Assembly: GCF_028550595.1 (NCBI RefSeq)
Contig: NZ_JAQQGN010000003.1
Location: forward strand, 62,001 to 126,000
Direction: 5' to 3'
Length of the DNA stretch: 64,000 bases
Source: Luteimonas sp. BLCC-B24
Lineage (GTDB): Bacteria; Pseudomonadota; Gammaproteobacteria; Xanthomonadales; Xanthomonadaceae
Shown: piece after piece, positions 19,674 through 27,989 of the stretch
How positions within the stretch are numbered: the first letter of the stretch is position 1
Layout of the letters: each line of letters begins with the position of its first letter
Made by a program: the position numbers and the translations under genes
Notes under the pieces: generated by a model
What the model saw: only the letters and a program-made list of their open reading frames with translations
Database searches by the model: none
Told to the model about the DNA's origin: nothing

Positions 19674-20164
19674 AAACAGCTCCCGTTTCTAAACGCAGCA
19701 TCCGAACACGCGCGGGGGCGCCCGACCTCCTGTTCGACCGAAATCCGGTCAGCTCTGAGCTGGGCGACGGTGCGGCAGGTGGTCGTGGGCCGATTGCTGC
19801 CAGTCGGCCGGTGACGGCGACAGACCAGGCGTTCGTCTTCCGCCCGGTTGACGATCGCACTGATGTGTTCGAGTGCATTGAGCAGCTCGACCTGTTGCGC
19901 CTCTCTCAGCTCGGTCGTGCGGTTCACGTCGCGCGTCAGACGATCGACGATGTCTTGCTGCCTCGACAATTCCGCCCGTTCCGATTCACTTATGTCTTTG
20001 AACGGCCCGCGGCGTGCCTCGGCGTCGCTTTTGAGTTGAGCCTGCTGCGCGCGGATCGTCGCAGCGTCGAAATTGTCGGAGCCCCTCCCAAGTCCCGGCG
20101 TCAAGCCAGCTCCCAGCAACACCACGAGCATTGCCGCCAGATGCATCCTCGCAATCACCTGCAT
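19670..20164 (-). CDS. Secreted small protein with C-terminal Cys-pair motif (paralogue A)
   Basis: A 164-residue protein with a hydrophobic signal at the N-terminus (residues about 5-22) and a charged helical middle. A C-terminal module reads LVCRRHRPTGSNR...CRT. The same module, C-x-R-x3-GT/S-N/H-R then CR, occurs in the proteins at 20583 and 51568. The two Cys suggest a disulfide in the periplasm. The start at 20164 is preferred over the ATG at 20182 because GAGGTGA precedes it. The function is unknown. Confidence 0.7.
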   Translation of the reverse strand: MQVIARMHLAAMLVVLLGAGLTPGLGRGSDNFDAATIRAQQAQLKSDAEARRGPFKDISESERAELSRQQDIVDRLTRDVNRTTELREAQQVELLNALEHISAIVNRAEDERLVCRRHRPTGSNRPTTTCRTVAQLRADRISVEQEVGRPRACSDAAFRNGSCF

Positions 20165-20582
20165 GGTAGTCACCTCGCTCATCTTCCGTTCAGCGCGAGG
20201 TTAACGCCGTCGCGGCGTGCCGTCCAGCCGGCGCCTTGGCTCACTACAGGCGCCGACTCTGTGTTCCTTCTGGGCACGAGACAAACCACGTATCCGTCTC
20301 GGGTTTGCGGGCTCCTTCAATGCATTCCCGGCAAACGGGCAATGCCGGACGCATACGCAAAAAACGGCGACCATCCGCTCCGCACGGATATTGCGATATC
20401 GACGAGCACGCAGACCGACCCGACGATAATTCGCGAGCGGATGCACTCGGATTTCAGCAGCGTTACCTCACTCCTGGCATCGCGTGCGTCCAGCGCTGAA
20501 ATTCAGGGATGCGCCTGATGCCAGCTGAACATCTCACGAGGAACACGCTGCTCTGACACGGGAAATGAACAATCTTGATCTG
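20165..20582. other. Intergenic region, no gene supported
   Basis: About 400 bases between the two secreted Cys-pair genes. GC content is lower than in the surrounding DNA. Short frames exist on both strands, but none has a signal, Shine-Dalgarno or family resemblance. It should hold the promoter of the gene at 20164, which I could not pin down. Confidence 0.4.
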
Positions 20583-20879
20583 TCAGAGACCATTTAGGGT
20601 GTCGCGATCGGGTTGGCTGCGCTTGCGCCGCATCGACTCCTCCGCCGCCCTGCGTTCAACGCGCGCTTCTTCCGGGGTTCGACACACGCGCACCACGCGA
20701 TGACTGCCAGTATGTCGCGTCCTCGAGCACACCAGGCGCTCCTCTTCGGGCTTGCCTGTTTCCACGGGCGCGGTCATGCCTCGTTCCGACGAGTCCATTG
20801 CGGCAGGTGGAGAGGCTTTCGAATTATTCGGAAGCACGAGAAGCGCGACCATTGCGATCGCAAACGCGGATCGGGTCAT
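20583..20879 (-). CDS. Secreted small protein with Cys-pair motif (paralogue B)
   Basis: A 98-residue protein with an N-terminal signal peptide (AFAIAMVALLVLPNNSKA) and a short acidic linker. It then carries the Cys-pair module LVCSRTRHTGSHR...CRT and a basic Arg/Glu-rich tail. The ATG at 20879 has GGAG upstream. It belongs to the same family as the gene at 19670, which lies downstream on the same strand, and to the one at 51568. The function is unknown; periplasmic location is inferred. Confidence 0.7.
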   Translation of the reverse strand: MTRSAFAIAMVALLVLPNNSKASPPAAMDSSERGMTAPVETGKPEEERLVCSRTRHTGSHRVVRVCRTPEEARVERRAAEESMRRKRSQPDRDTLNGL

Positions 20880-20979
20880 CCTGGACTCCAGACAGGTGTA
20901 TTGATCCGCACAATAGCCCGCGTCAAAACTTCCGACTGTGCGGAATCTGGCGATTTTCTCCGCGCCGGGCTTGGGGATA

Positions 20980-22311
20980 TCAAGCCGCCCGCGAGGTCTG
21001 GAACTGCGCTTCTTCGGTCGAGCCGGTCAGTGCGGTGACGCTGGACGCGCCGCCCTGGATCACCGTGGTCACGTCGTCGAAGTAGCCGGCGCCGACTTCC
21101 TGTTGGTGCGAGACGAAGGTGTAGCCCTTGTCGCGCGCGGCGAATTCGCGTTCCTGCACCTGCTCGACGTAGTGCCGCATGCCTTCGCCGCGGGCGTAGT
21201 CGTGGGCGAACTGGAAGCTGTTGAACCAGTTGAGATGAATGCCGGCCAGGGTGATGAACTGGAACTTGTAGCCCAGCGCGGACAGGTCGTCCTGGAAGCG
21301 GGCGATCTGGCGGTCGTCGAGGTTCTTCTTCCAGTTGAAGCTCGGTGAGCAGTTGTAGCTCAGCAGCTTGCCGGGGTGCTTCGCGTGCACGGCCTGGGCG
21401 AATTCGCGGGCGAAGCCGATGTCGGGCGTGCCGGTTTCGCACCACACGAGATCCGCATACGGTGCATAGGCCACGCCGCGGCTGATCGCCTGCTCCAGGC
21501 CGTTGCGCACCTTGTAGAAGCCCTCGGCGGTGCGCTCGCCGGTGACGAACGGCGCGTCGTTGGCGTCGAAGTCCGAGGTTAGCAGGGTCGCGGCTTCGGC
21601 ATCGGTGCGCGCGAGCACGATCGCCGGCACGCCGAGCACGTCGGCCGCCAGGCGCGCGGCGACCAGTTTCTGCACGGCCTCCTGCGTGGGCACCAGCACC
21701 TTGCCGCCCATGTGGCCGCACTTCTTGACCGCGGCCAGCTGGTCCTCGAAATGCACGCCCGCGGCGCCGGCGACGAGCATGTTCTTCATCAGTTCGTAGG
21801 CGTTGAGCACACCGCCGAAACCGGCCTCGCCGTCGGCGACGATCGGCAGGAAGAAATCGATCGCATCGCGCTCGTCGAGCTTGCCGTCGGCGATGTTCTT
21901 CCACTGGATCTCGTCGGCGCGCTGGAAGGTGTTGTTGATCCGGCGGACCATCGCCGGCACCGAGTCGTAGGCGTACAGCGACTGGTCGGGATACATGGTC
22001 TCGGAGGTGTTGCCGTCGGCGGCGACCTGCCAGCCCGAGAGGTACACCGCCTCGAGCCCGGCCTTGGCCTGCTGCATCGCCTGGCCGGCGCTGATCGCGC
22101 CGAACGCGTTGACGTACCCCTTTCGGGCCTCGCCGTTGACCAGCGCCCACAGCTTCTCGGCGCCGCGTTTGGCGAGCGTGTGCTCGGGCTGCACGCTGCC
22201 GCGCAGGCGCACGACGTCGGCCGCGGAATAGGGCCGCTGGATGCCTTTCCAGCGCGGGTTGGTGGTCCAGTCCTGTTGCAGCGCGTCGATCTGGTGCTGG
22301 CGGGTCGGCAT
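20980..22311 (-). CDS. aceA: Isocitrate lyase
   Basis: AceA splits isocitrate into glyoxylate and succinate, the first step of the glyoxylate shunt. It is 443 residues long, as in E. coli (434). The active-site signature [14 protein letters not shown] with the catalytic Cys is intact (nt about 21680-21720). Substrate and Mg residues such as WCETGTPD and NCSPSFNW are present. The ATG at 22311 is preceded by GGAG; an upstream in-frame extension covers a repeat-bearing spacer and is rejected. It is downstream of aceB in the same direction. Confidence 0.96.
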   Translation of the reverse strand: MPTRQHQIDALQQDWTTNPRWKGIQRPYSAADVVRLRGSVQPEHTLAKRGAEKLWALVNGEARKGYVNAFGAISAGQAMQQAKAGLEAVYLSGWQVAADGNTSETMYPDQSLYAYDSVPAMVRRINNTFQRADEIQWKNIADGKLDERDAIDFFLPIVADGEAGFGGVLNAYELMKNMLVAGAAGVHFEDQLAAVKKCGHMGGKVLVPTQEAVQKLVAARLAADVLGVPAIVLARTDAEAATLLTSDFDANDAPFVTGERTAEGFYKVRNGLEQAISRGVAYAPYADLVWCETGTPDIGFAREFAQAVHAKHPGKLLSYNCSPSFNWKKNLDDRQIARFQDDLSALGYKFQFITLAGIHLNWFNSFQFAHDYARGEGMRHYVEQVQEREFAARDKGYTFVSHQQEVGAGYFDDVTTVIQGGASSVTALTGSTEEAQFQTSRAA

Positions 22312-22328
22312 GGCGGTCTCCTTCGGAG

Positions 22329-22420
22329 CGGGATTCAGGATTGGGGAGTCGGGAGTTCGGTACAGCGGCGTGCTGGGGCGGGACCGGGACCGGGCTTCGA
22401 AGCCCCAATCCCGAATCCCG
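22329..22420. repeat. Inverted repeat in the aceB-aceA spacer
   Basis: Arms at 22329-22346 and 22403-22420 are 18 bases each, with one mismatch (CGGGATTCAGGATTGGGG against its complement). They are separated by 56 bases. The GGGATT-rich unit resembles the short dispersed intergenic repeats common in Xanthomonas-type genomes. In the aceBA transcript it would fold into a large hairpin between the two genes. Confidence 0.75.
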
Positions 22421-22430
22421 ATTGCCGCCG

Positions 22431-24065
22431 TCACAGCCGGTCGTATGCCGGCAACGTCAGAAAGTCTTCGAGCACGTCGCGCCGGGTCAGTGCTTCGAGC
22501 AGCGCGATGGCGTCGGCCACCTGCGCCTGGCCGGGGATGTCCCGGCTGGCGAGTCGTGAGGGCAGCGAGAGCAGCACGCCGTCGAACAGGGCGTCGTCGA
22601 TCGCGGTGCCGTCATCCAGATGCAGCGGCGCGTGGCCGTCGTCGGCGTGGTGCAGCCATTGCCACAGCTGCGCGCGTGCGATCTCGGCGGTGGCGGCATC
22701 TTCCATCATGTGATGGATCGGCACGCAGCCGTTGCCGGCCAGCCAGGCGGCGATGTAGCGCACGCAGACCTCCACATTCGCGGCGAAGCCGGCGTGGGTG
22801 ATCGTGCCCAGCGACGGCGCGATCAGGTCGTCCGCGTCGACCAGCACATCGTCACGCGTCATCGCGTGCTGGTGCGGGCCGTGCATGCGTTCGTCGAAGA
22901 TCTGCTTCGCGATCGGGATCAGCGCCGGGTGCGCGACCCAGGTGCCATCGTGGCCGGCGGTGACCTCGCGCAGCTTGTCGGCGCGCACCCGCGCCATCGC
23001 GGCGTCGTTCGCCGCGTCGTCGCCGGCGATCGGAATCTGCGCCGCCATGCCGCCCATCGCGTGGGCGCCGCGGCGATGACAGGTCTGGATCAACAGCTCC
23101 GAATAGGCCTTGAGAAAGGGCTGGGTCATCGTCACCTGCCCGCGCTCGGGCAGCACCCGGTCGCGGTGACGGCGGAAGGTCTTGATGTAGGAAAAGATGT
23201 AGTCCCAGCGGCCGCAGTTCAGGCCGACGATGCGCTGGCGCAGCGCGTGCAGGATCTCGTCCATCTCGAACGCGGCGGGCAGGGTCTCGATCAGCACGGT
23301 GACCTTGATCTGACCGGCCGGCAGACCGAGGCTGCGCTCGATGTGCGACAGCGCGTCCTCCCACAACTGCGCTTCTTCCATCGTTTCCAGCTTGGGCAGA
23401 TAGAAATACGGGCCGCGGTCCTTGGCCGCCAGCGCATGCGCGTTGTGGAATGCGAAGAGGCCCGCGTCGAACAACGCCCCCGACATCGGCGCGCCGTCGA
23501 TGCGCAGGTGTTTTTCGTCGAGATGCCAGCCGCGCGGGCGGACGATCAGCACCGCGCGCTGGTCTTCGGGCTTGAGCGCGTAGTGCTTGCCGGCCGGGGT
23601 GGTGAATTCGAGCGTGCCCGCGATCGCGTCGCGCAGCGCGCGCTGGCCGGTGAGCAGGTTGTCCCAGGTCGGCGAGGTCGAATCCTCGAAGTCCGCCATG
23701 TAGCAGTGGGCGCCCGAGTTCAACGCGTTGATCACCATCTTCGGGTCGACCGGCCCGGTGATCTCCACCCGGCGATCGCGCAGGGCCGCCGGCAGCGGAG
23801 CGACGCGCCAGGCCGATTCGCGGATCGAGCGGGTATCGGCGCGGAACGCCGGCACGTCACCGGCATCGAACCCGCGCTGGCGCCGGCTGCGGGCCGCCAG
23901 ACGCGCCTGCCGCTCGCCTTCGAACGCCGTGTGCAGGTCGGCGAGAAACGTCTGCGCCGCGACCTCGAGCAGATCGGCCGGTGCGTCGACGGGCAGCTCG
24001 ATCCGCGGCTGGCGGCGCAGGACGGGGGACTTGATCACGGCGTTCACGGCATCGGCCTCGTGCAT
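22431..24065 (-). CDS. aceB: Malate synthase A
   Basis: AceB condenses glyoxylate with acetyl-CoA to malate, completing the glyoxylate shunt. It is 544 residues long, as expected for isoform A. Recognisable parts include [19 protein letters not shown] near residue 100, MADFEDS with active-site acids, and the [12 protein letters not shown] stretch with the GRWDY signature. The gene lies 119 bases upstream of aceA, so the two are probably one operon with a structured spacer. It is divergent from a LysR regulator, and the AT-rich region between them holds a clear dyad. Confidence 0.96.
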   Translation of the reverse strand: MHEADAVNAVIKSPVLRRQPRIELPVDAPADLLEVAAQTFLADLHTAFEGERQARLAARSRRQRGFDAGDVPAFRADTRSIRESAWRVAPLPAALRDRRVEITGPVDPKMVINALNSGAHCYMADFEDSTSPTWDNLLTGQRALRDAIAGTLEFTTPAGKHYALKPEDQRAVLIVRPRGWHLDEKHLRIDGAPMSGALFDAGLFAFHNAHALAAKDRGPYFYLPKLETMEEAQLWEDALSHIERSLGLPAGQIKVTVLIETLPAAFEMDEILHALRQRIVGLNCGRWDYIFSYIKTFRRHRDRVLPERGQVTMTQPFLKAYSELLIQTCHRRGAHAMGGMAAQIPIAGDDAANDAAMARVRADKLREVTAGHDGTWVAHPALIPIAKQIFDERMHGPHQHAMTRDDVLVDADDLIAPSLGTITHAGFAANVEVCVRYIAAWLAGNGCVPIHHMMEDAATAEIARAQLWQWLHHADDGHAPLHLDDGTAIDDALFDGVLLSLPSRLASRDIPGQAQVADAIALLEALTRRDVLEDFLTLPAYDRL

Positions 24066-24111
24066 TGCGGCGTTATTGCGTTGCAGCAGACCGTCGGCTT
24101 CCCAGAGCTAT

Positions 24112-24155
24112 TTGACAACCTAGTTTTGTCAATCCGATATATAAGTATCTCTAAT
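24112..24155. promoter_or_regulatory. Divergent operator/promoter region between aceB and LysR gene
   Basis: Unusually AT-rich DNA for this genome. A perfect dyad, TTGACAA (24112-24118) and TTGTCAA (24126-24132) with a 7-base spacer, fits a LysR-type T-N11-A operator. On the plus strand TTGTCA followed 18 bases later by TCTAAT (24150-24155) could drive the LysR gene. On the minus strand TTGACA (24132-24127) with TAGCTC 17 bases on could drive aceB. The dyad overlaps both -35 boxes, so one bound regulator could control both directions. Confidence 0.6.
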
Positions 24156-24167
24156 ACGAAAGATCGG

Positions 24168-25136
24168 ATGGACGGCAAGCCCTTGTCTGAGCTGCGTTTT
24201 CCCTACAAATCGGATCGCCTCAAACCACTGCGAGCGTTCTGTCAGACCGCCCGGCTGGGTTCAGTCTCACGAGCGGCGGAGGCCCTGTACGTCAGCCAGC
24301 CGGCGATCTCGCTGCAGTTGCAGGCGCTCGAGCGCGAGCTCGGCGTCGCACTGCTCGAGCGCAGCGGACGCCGTCTCGTGCCCACCCGAGAAGGCCAGGT
24401 GCTCTACGAACTGGCGGTGCCGCTGGTCGAGGCCCTGGACGGCCTGCCGACCGCGTTCCGCCGCGAGATCGGCGGGCTGGATGCCGGCGACCTGACCATC
24501 GCCGCCAACAGTTCGACCATCCTGTACCTGCTGCCTAGGATCGTGGATCTGTTCCGGCGCCAGCATCCGGACGTGCGCCTGACGCTTCAGGATGCGATCA
24601 CCGCCGACGGCACCGATCTGCTGCGCGCCGACGCGGTGGATCTCGTCGTCGGCTCGATGGTCGACGTGCCGGCCGATCTCGACTACGCGCCGGTGTACCG
24701 CTTCGAACCCATCCTGCTGACCCCACCCGACCACGCGCTGGCGCGCGCGAAGCGCCTGACGCTCGAGGAAATCGCGCGCTACGGCCTGATCCTGCCACCC
24801 CGGCGCCAGGTGACCTATCGCCTGGTCGATCAGGTCTTCCAGCAGGCCCGCGTGCCCTACACGGTGGCACTGGAGGTCGGCGGCTGGGAGGTGATCAAGC
24901 AGTACGTCGCGATGGGCATGGGCATCTCGATCGTCAGTGCGATCTGCCTCGGCCCCGACGACGACGCGCGCCTGGCGACGCGATCGGTGGCGGAGTGGTT
25001 TCCGTCGCGCAGCTACGGCGTGGTCGTGCGCAAGGGCAAGCTGCTGTCACCGCAGGCGCGTGCGTTCGTGGAGTTGATCCGGCCGGATCTGTTCACGCGG
25101 CGGGATTACCAGGACAGCGGGCATTCGGAGCGGTAG
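24168..25136 (+). CDS. LysR-type transcriptional regulator, divergent from aceBA
   Basis: A 322-residue regulator. The N-terminal winged helix-turn-helix is typical of LTTRs: FCQTARLGSVSRAAEALYVSQPAISLQLQALE. A periplasmic-binding-like effector domain follows from about residue 100, with GDLTIAANSS. The start at 24168 is preferred because the frame upstream is only an aceB shadow. Position next to aceBA, with a dyad between the genes, suggests it controls the glyoxylate shunt, probably in response to a small acid; this is an inference from layout. In many related genomes a LysR gene sits at this place. Confidence 0.88.
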   Translation: MDGKPLSELRFPYKSDRLKPLRAFCQTARLGSVSRAAEALYVSQPAISLQLQALERELGVALLERSGRRLVPTREGQVLYELAVPLVEALDGLPTAFRREIGGLDAGDLTIAANSSTILYLLPRIVDLFRRQHPDVRLTLQDAITADGTDLLRADAVDLVVGSMVDVPADLDYAPVYRFEPILLTPPDHALARAKRLTLEEIARYGLILPPRRQVTYRLVDQVFQQARVPYTVALEVGGWEVIKQYVAMGMGISIVSAICLGPDDDARLATRSVAEWFPSRSYGVVVRKGKLLSPQARAFVELIRPDLFTRRDYQDSGHSER

Positions 25137-25144
25137 CGGCTGCT

Positions 25145-25195
<51 letters not shown>

Positions 25196-25252
25196 ACAAT
25201 GATCAGGCAGCGACGCCTCCAGACCCGGAGGGCGGCGGGCATGGATGCCCGC

Positions 25253-25596
25253 CGTTTTCCGACCGAGCCAGGATGGCGAGTCGGAAAATCCCGGAACAAA
25301 CGACGTGCCGGGTTCGCTTCGTCGGGGAATCGTTTTTCTTTGGTTCCGTTTCTTTTGTCGATTGACAAAAGAAATGAACTCGGCCGCGTCAGCGGACGAA
25401 AGCGTTTGATGTCGTCTCGGCTCGATCTAAGGAAGACAAGTGCAAAGCTTCCACTCGCCTATCGGCGAGCGGCTCACTTTTCTTTGTTGGCCAAAAGAAA
25501 AGTAAGCAAAAGAAAGGGCCTCCCCGACAAAGCACATCCGGCCTTTCATTCGTTCCGGGATTTTCCGACTCGCCATCCTGGCTCGGTCGGAAAACG
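25253..25596. repeat. REP-like inverted repeat element (possible REPIN)
   Basis: Two 45-base arms, 25253-25297 and 25552-25596, are perfect reverse complements. Each arm is itself a hairpin: TTTTCCGAC pairs with GTCGGAAAA around an inner GCCA/TGGC. The 254-base core holds further hairpins, including a perfect 11-bp stem at 25349-25374 (TTTCTTTTGTC arms) and an AC(T)4CTTT-type stem near 25468-25505. Two outward-mirrored REP-like hairpins around a core is the layout of REPIN elements, though this one is longer than usual. The AAAGAAAAGTAAGC-type core is, to my recollection, a dispersed repeat of Lysobacter-like genomes. Confidence 0.75.
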
Positions 25597-25727
25597 CCGC
25601 ACATCCATGTGCGGCGCCCTCCGGGTCTGCGTGCATACGCAATTCGTCACGGATGCGAAGAGTCAAGAGCACAAAGAGGAGCGGAAAAAAATCGCGCGTC
25701 GTGCGTCGTGCAGCCATGCACAGCGCA

Positions 25728-26783
25728 CTACCGCCTCGCGTGCGCGACCTCATCCTCGTCCGGCACTGCTGCCGGCACCGCACTGCGTCGTGACGCCTTC
25801 TCCAGCTGCGCCAATGCCACCGCGCCCGCCGCCTTCGCCTCCATCGCCTGCTTCTGCACCATGCACAGGGTTTGCATGTGGTCGGCGTCGAAGTTCAAAC
25901 GCTCGATCAGGAAATCGACGAATGCGCGCACCTTCGGCGAGACCAGCCGGCCGCCCGCGAACACCGCGTTGAAATCCACTTCCGGCCCGTTCCAGCCGGC
26001 GAGCACGCGCTGCACCATGCCGGCCTCGACGAAGGCCTTGGCCATCACGTCGCCGGTCAGCAGCAGACCCTCGCCCTTGATCAGCGCCCAGTTGAGCGCG
26101 GCCGGGTCGTTGGCCACCAGCTGGGGATTCACCGGGAATTCGCGCAGCGCCTGGCCGTCGGTCAGCGACCAGACGTAGCGGTTCTGCGGGTTGCGGCTCT
26201 TGCGCATCACCAGCGTGCGGTGGTGCTGCAGATCATCCGGGTGCAGCGGCTCGCCGTGCTTTTCGATGTAGGCCGCGCTGGCGAACACCTGCGTACGCAG
26301 GCTGCCGAGCTTGCGCGCGACGAAGTTGGAATCGGGCAACGTGCCCACGCGCAGCGCGAGATCCGCTTCGCCCGCGATCAGATCCAGCTTCTCGTTGCCC
26401 ATGTGCATGTCGAGCAGGATCTCGGGGTATTGCGCCTGGAAGTCGCCGAGCAGCGGCGCAATCCAGGTGATGCCGATCGAGTACGGCACGGTGAAGCGCA
26501 GCCACCCGCGCGGCCCGCCCTGCAGCTGACCGACGGCGCTCTCGGCTTCCTCGAGTTCGCGCGCGATGCGCTGGCAATGCTCGTGATACACGCTGCCGGC
26601 CTCGGTGAGGCCGAGGCGACGCGTGGTCCGGTGCAGCAGGCGCGCGCCGAGGCGCTGTTCGAGCTCCTGGACCTTGCGGCTCACCGTGGTCTTGGGCAGG
26701 CCGAGCGCATTGGCCGCGGCGATGAAGCTGCCCTGCTCGACCACTTTCACGAAGATCAGGGTGTCGTTGAGATCGTGCGCCAT
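25728..26783 (-). CDS. LysR-type transcriptional regulator, divergent from RND operon
   Basis: A 351-residue LTTR. The helix-turn-helix reads FVKVVEQGSFIAAANALGLPKTTVSRKVQELE. The effector domain follows, starting GWLRFTVPYSIG. A C-terminal extension of about 50 residues rich in Ala, Glu and Lys (MQTLCMVQKQAMEAK onward) is longer than usual. The ATG at 26783 has AGGAG before it. It is divergent from an RND efflux operon, as MexT and BpeT are from mexEF-oprN and bpeEF-oprC. Its sequence, however, looks closer to the DmlR/AaeR-like branch, so the parallel is one of layout. Confidence 0.85.
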   Translation of the reverse strand: MAHDLNDTLIFVKVVEQGSFIAAANALGLPKTTVSRKVQELEQRLGARLLHRTTRRLGLTEAGSVYHEHCQRIARELEEAESAVGQLQGGPRGWLRFTVPYSIGITWIAPLLGDFQAQYPEILLDMHMGNEKLDLIAGEADLALRVGTLPDSNFVARKLGSLRTQVFASAAYIEKHGEPLHPDDLQHHRTLVMRKSRNPQNRYVWSLTDGQALREFPVNPQLVANDPAALNWALIKGEGLLLTGDVMAKAFVEAGMVQRVLAGWNGPEVDFNAVFAGGRLVSPKVRAFVDFLIERLNFDADHMQTLCMVQKQAMEAKAAGAVALAQLEKASRRSAVPAAVPDEDEVAHARR

Positions 26784-26822
26784 CGTCGGCTCCTGGGACG
26801 TCCGGTGCGATTGGACCGGAGA

Positions 26823-26861
26823 AGGGACAATTATTCCCTGCAAAGCGGACTAATCAAGTCC
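26823..26861. promoter_or_regulatory. Two dyads in the LysR/RND divergent region
   Basis: AGGGA-N7-TCCCT (26823-26839) and GGACT-N5-AGTCC (26847-26861) lie side by side in the short, AT-richer part of the spacer between the divergent genes. Both are perfect 5-bp arms, and they could form the operator for the LysR protein. The sequence ATAATT within the first dyad on the minus strand could serve as a -10 box for the regulator. This is a proposal from sequence only. Confidence 0.45.
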
Positions 26862-26907
26862 CGATTTGACGCCTATCGTCTGCGGCCTGTCTTCATGGAG
26901 GTCGCCG

Positions 26908-27153
26908 ATGGCCATCCCCCGTTATCGCTTGCCCGCCCCTGCAGCCGTCGTCGGCCGGTCCGCTTCCGGTGCCTGTGCACGGCTGGAAATCCCGCCGAAT
27001 CAGACCTCTATCGCCCGTGTGCGCAGCCGGCACCAAACCGGTGGCACGCCCCTGAATTGGGGCCGGGTGTGGCGATGGCTGGGCGCCGAGCACGAGGCGG
27101 CGACCACCGTGCAGACCGTCGAAGCCCGGTTTTCGGGAGACAAAATCCCGTGA
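26908..27153 (+). CDS. Possible small protein leading the RND operon, 81 aa
   Basis: ATG 26908 has an excellent Shine-Dalgarno, GGAGGT, five bases upstream. The stop overlaps the next gene's GTG (GTGA), a mark of translational coupling. The 81-residue product is basic, with no signal peptide, membrane segment or recognisable family. It may be a true leader gene, a coupling peptide, or the remnant of a longer gene. The composition is not strongly coding-like, so confidence is moderate only. Confidence 0.4.
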   Translation: MAIPRYRLPAPAAVVGRSASGACARLEIPPNQTSIARVRSRHQTGGTPLNWGRVWRWLGAEHEAATTVQTVEARFSGDKIP

Positions 27154-27989
27154 ACGGGACAATCAAGCCCGCCATCATCGTGCTCGGCGCGACCGGCACC
27201 ATCGGTTCGCACGTGGTGGCACGCGCGGTGGCCGACGGCCGCCGCGTGGTGGCCGTGGGACGGAACGAGGGCGCACTGGCCGCGCTGCGCGCGCAGCACG
27301 GGCCGCGGGTGACCCTCCAGCAGGCCTCCATCACGCGCGACGCCGATGCCGCCACCCTCGCCGCGGCGCTGCAGCGTCTGCCCGGGCCGCCGCCGGGTGC
27401 GGTGATCGCCGCCATCCGCGGCGCGACCGACGCCGGCCGCGTGCTCGACGCGCCGGCCGATTTCCTGCGCCGGCGGCTGGACGAGGACCTGATCCCCCAC
27501 CTCGTCGCCGCCCGCCACCTGCTGCCGATGCTGGCCGGACAGCCCCGCGCGGGCTACGTGCTCGTCGGCGGGCCGGGCGCGGCCCAGCCCTGGGCCGGCT
27601 ACGGCCACCACTCGATCGGCGCCGCGGCGCTGCGGATGCTCGCCCGGGTGTTGCACGAGGAGGCGCGCATGCTGCCGGTCCGCGTGCACCTGCTGGCGGT
27701 CGATTCGCCGGTGCGCACCGCCGCCAATGCCACGCATGCCTGCGTCCAGTGGCCGGACGCCGACGCCATCGCCGGCCACGCGTTGCGTCTGGTCGACGGC
27801 GCGGTGCCCGGCGACGCGGCGCTGGTGCGGTTCCCGCTCGGTGCGGCCGAGCGTCCGCCCGGCCTGTCCGACGACCTCGACGTCGGCCGCGTCCCCTGCG
27901 CCGATGCGCAGCCCCATCAAGACGACGCGCGCGCCCTGTTGCGCCGCATCGCCGCCCGTCCCACCTCGTCCCAGGAGTTCCGCTCATGA
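27150..27989 (+). CDS. SDR-fold protein with degenerate active site
   Basis: A 279-residue Rossmann-fold protein. The nucleotide-binding GATGTIG is intact at residues 13-19. The classical YxxxK catalytic pair is missing: the expected place reads AGYGHHSIGAAAL, with Tyr but no Lys four residues later. It therefore probably binds NAD(P) without typical SDR catalysis, or uses another chemistry. It starts with GTG overlapping the preceding small gene, and its end overlaps the RND adaptor gene by four bases (ATGA). The operon position suggests a role tied to the efflux system, as MexS is to MexEF, but MexS is a different (MDR-type) enzyme. Confidence 0.7.
   Translation: MNGTIKPAIIVLGATGTIGSHVVARAVADGRRVVAVGRNEGALAALRAQHGPRVTLQQASITRDADAATLAAALQRLPGPPPGAVIAAIRGATDAGRVLDAPADFLRRRLDEDLIPHLVAARHLLPMLAGQPRAGYVLVGGPGAAQPWAGYGHHSIGAAALRMLARVLHEEARMLPVRVHLLAVDSPVRTAANATHACVQWPDADAIAGHALRLVDGAVPGDAALVRFPLGAAERPPGLSDDLDVGRVPCADAQPHQDDARALLRRIAARPTSSQEFRS

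Noticed and set aside
20201..20446. 81-codon minus-strand frame between the two Cys-pair genes
   Set aside because: No Shine-Dalgarno or signal, and an Arg-rich random composition.
22620..24167. Extension of the LysR gene far upstream across aceB
   Set aside because: The in-frame upstream sequence is an aceB shadow; the regulator starts at 24168 by family length and promoter position.
25389..25604. 71-codon minus-strand frame in the repeat region
   Set aside because: It is a translation of the REP-like element; such frames recur wherever the repeat occurs and are not genes.
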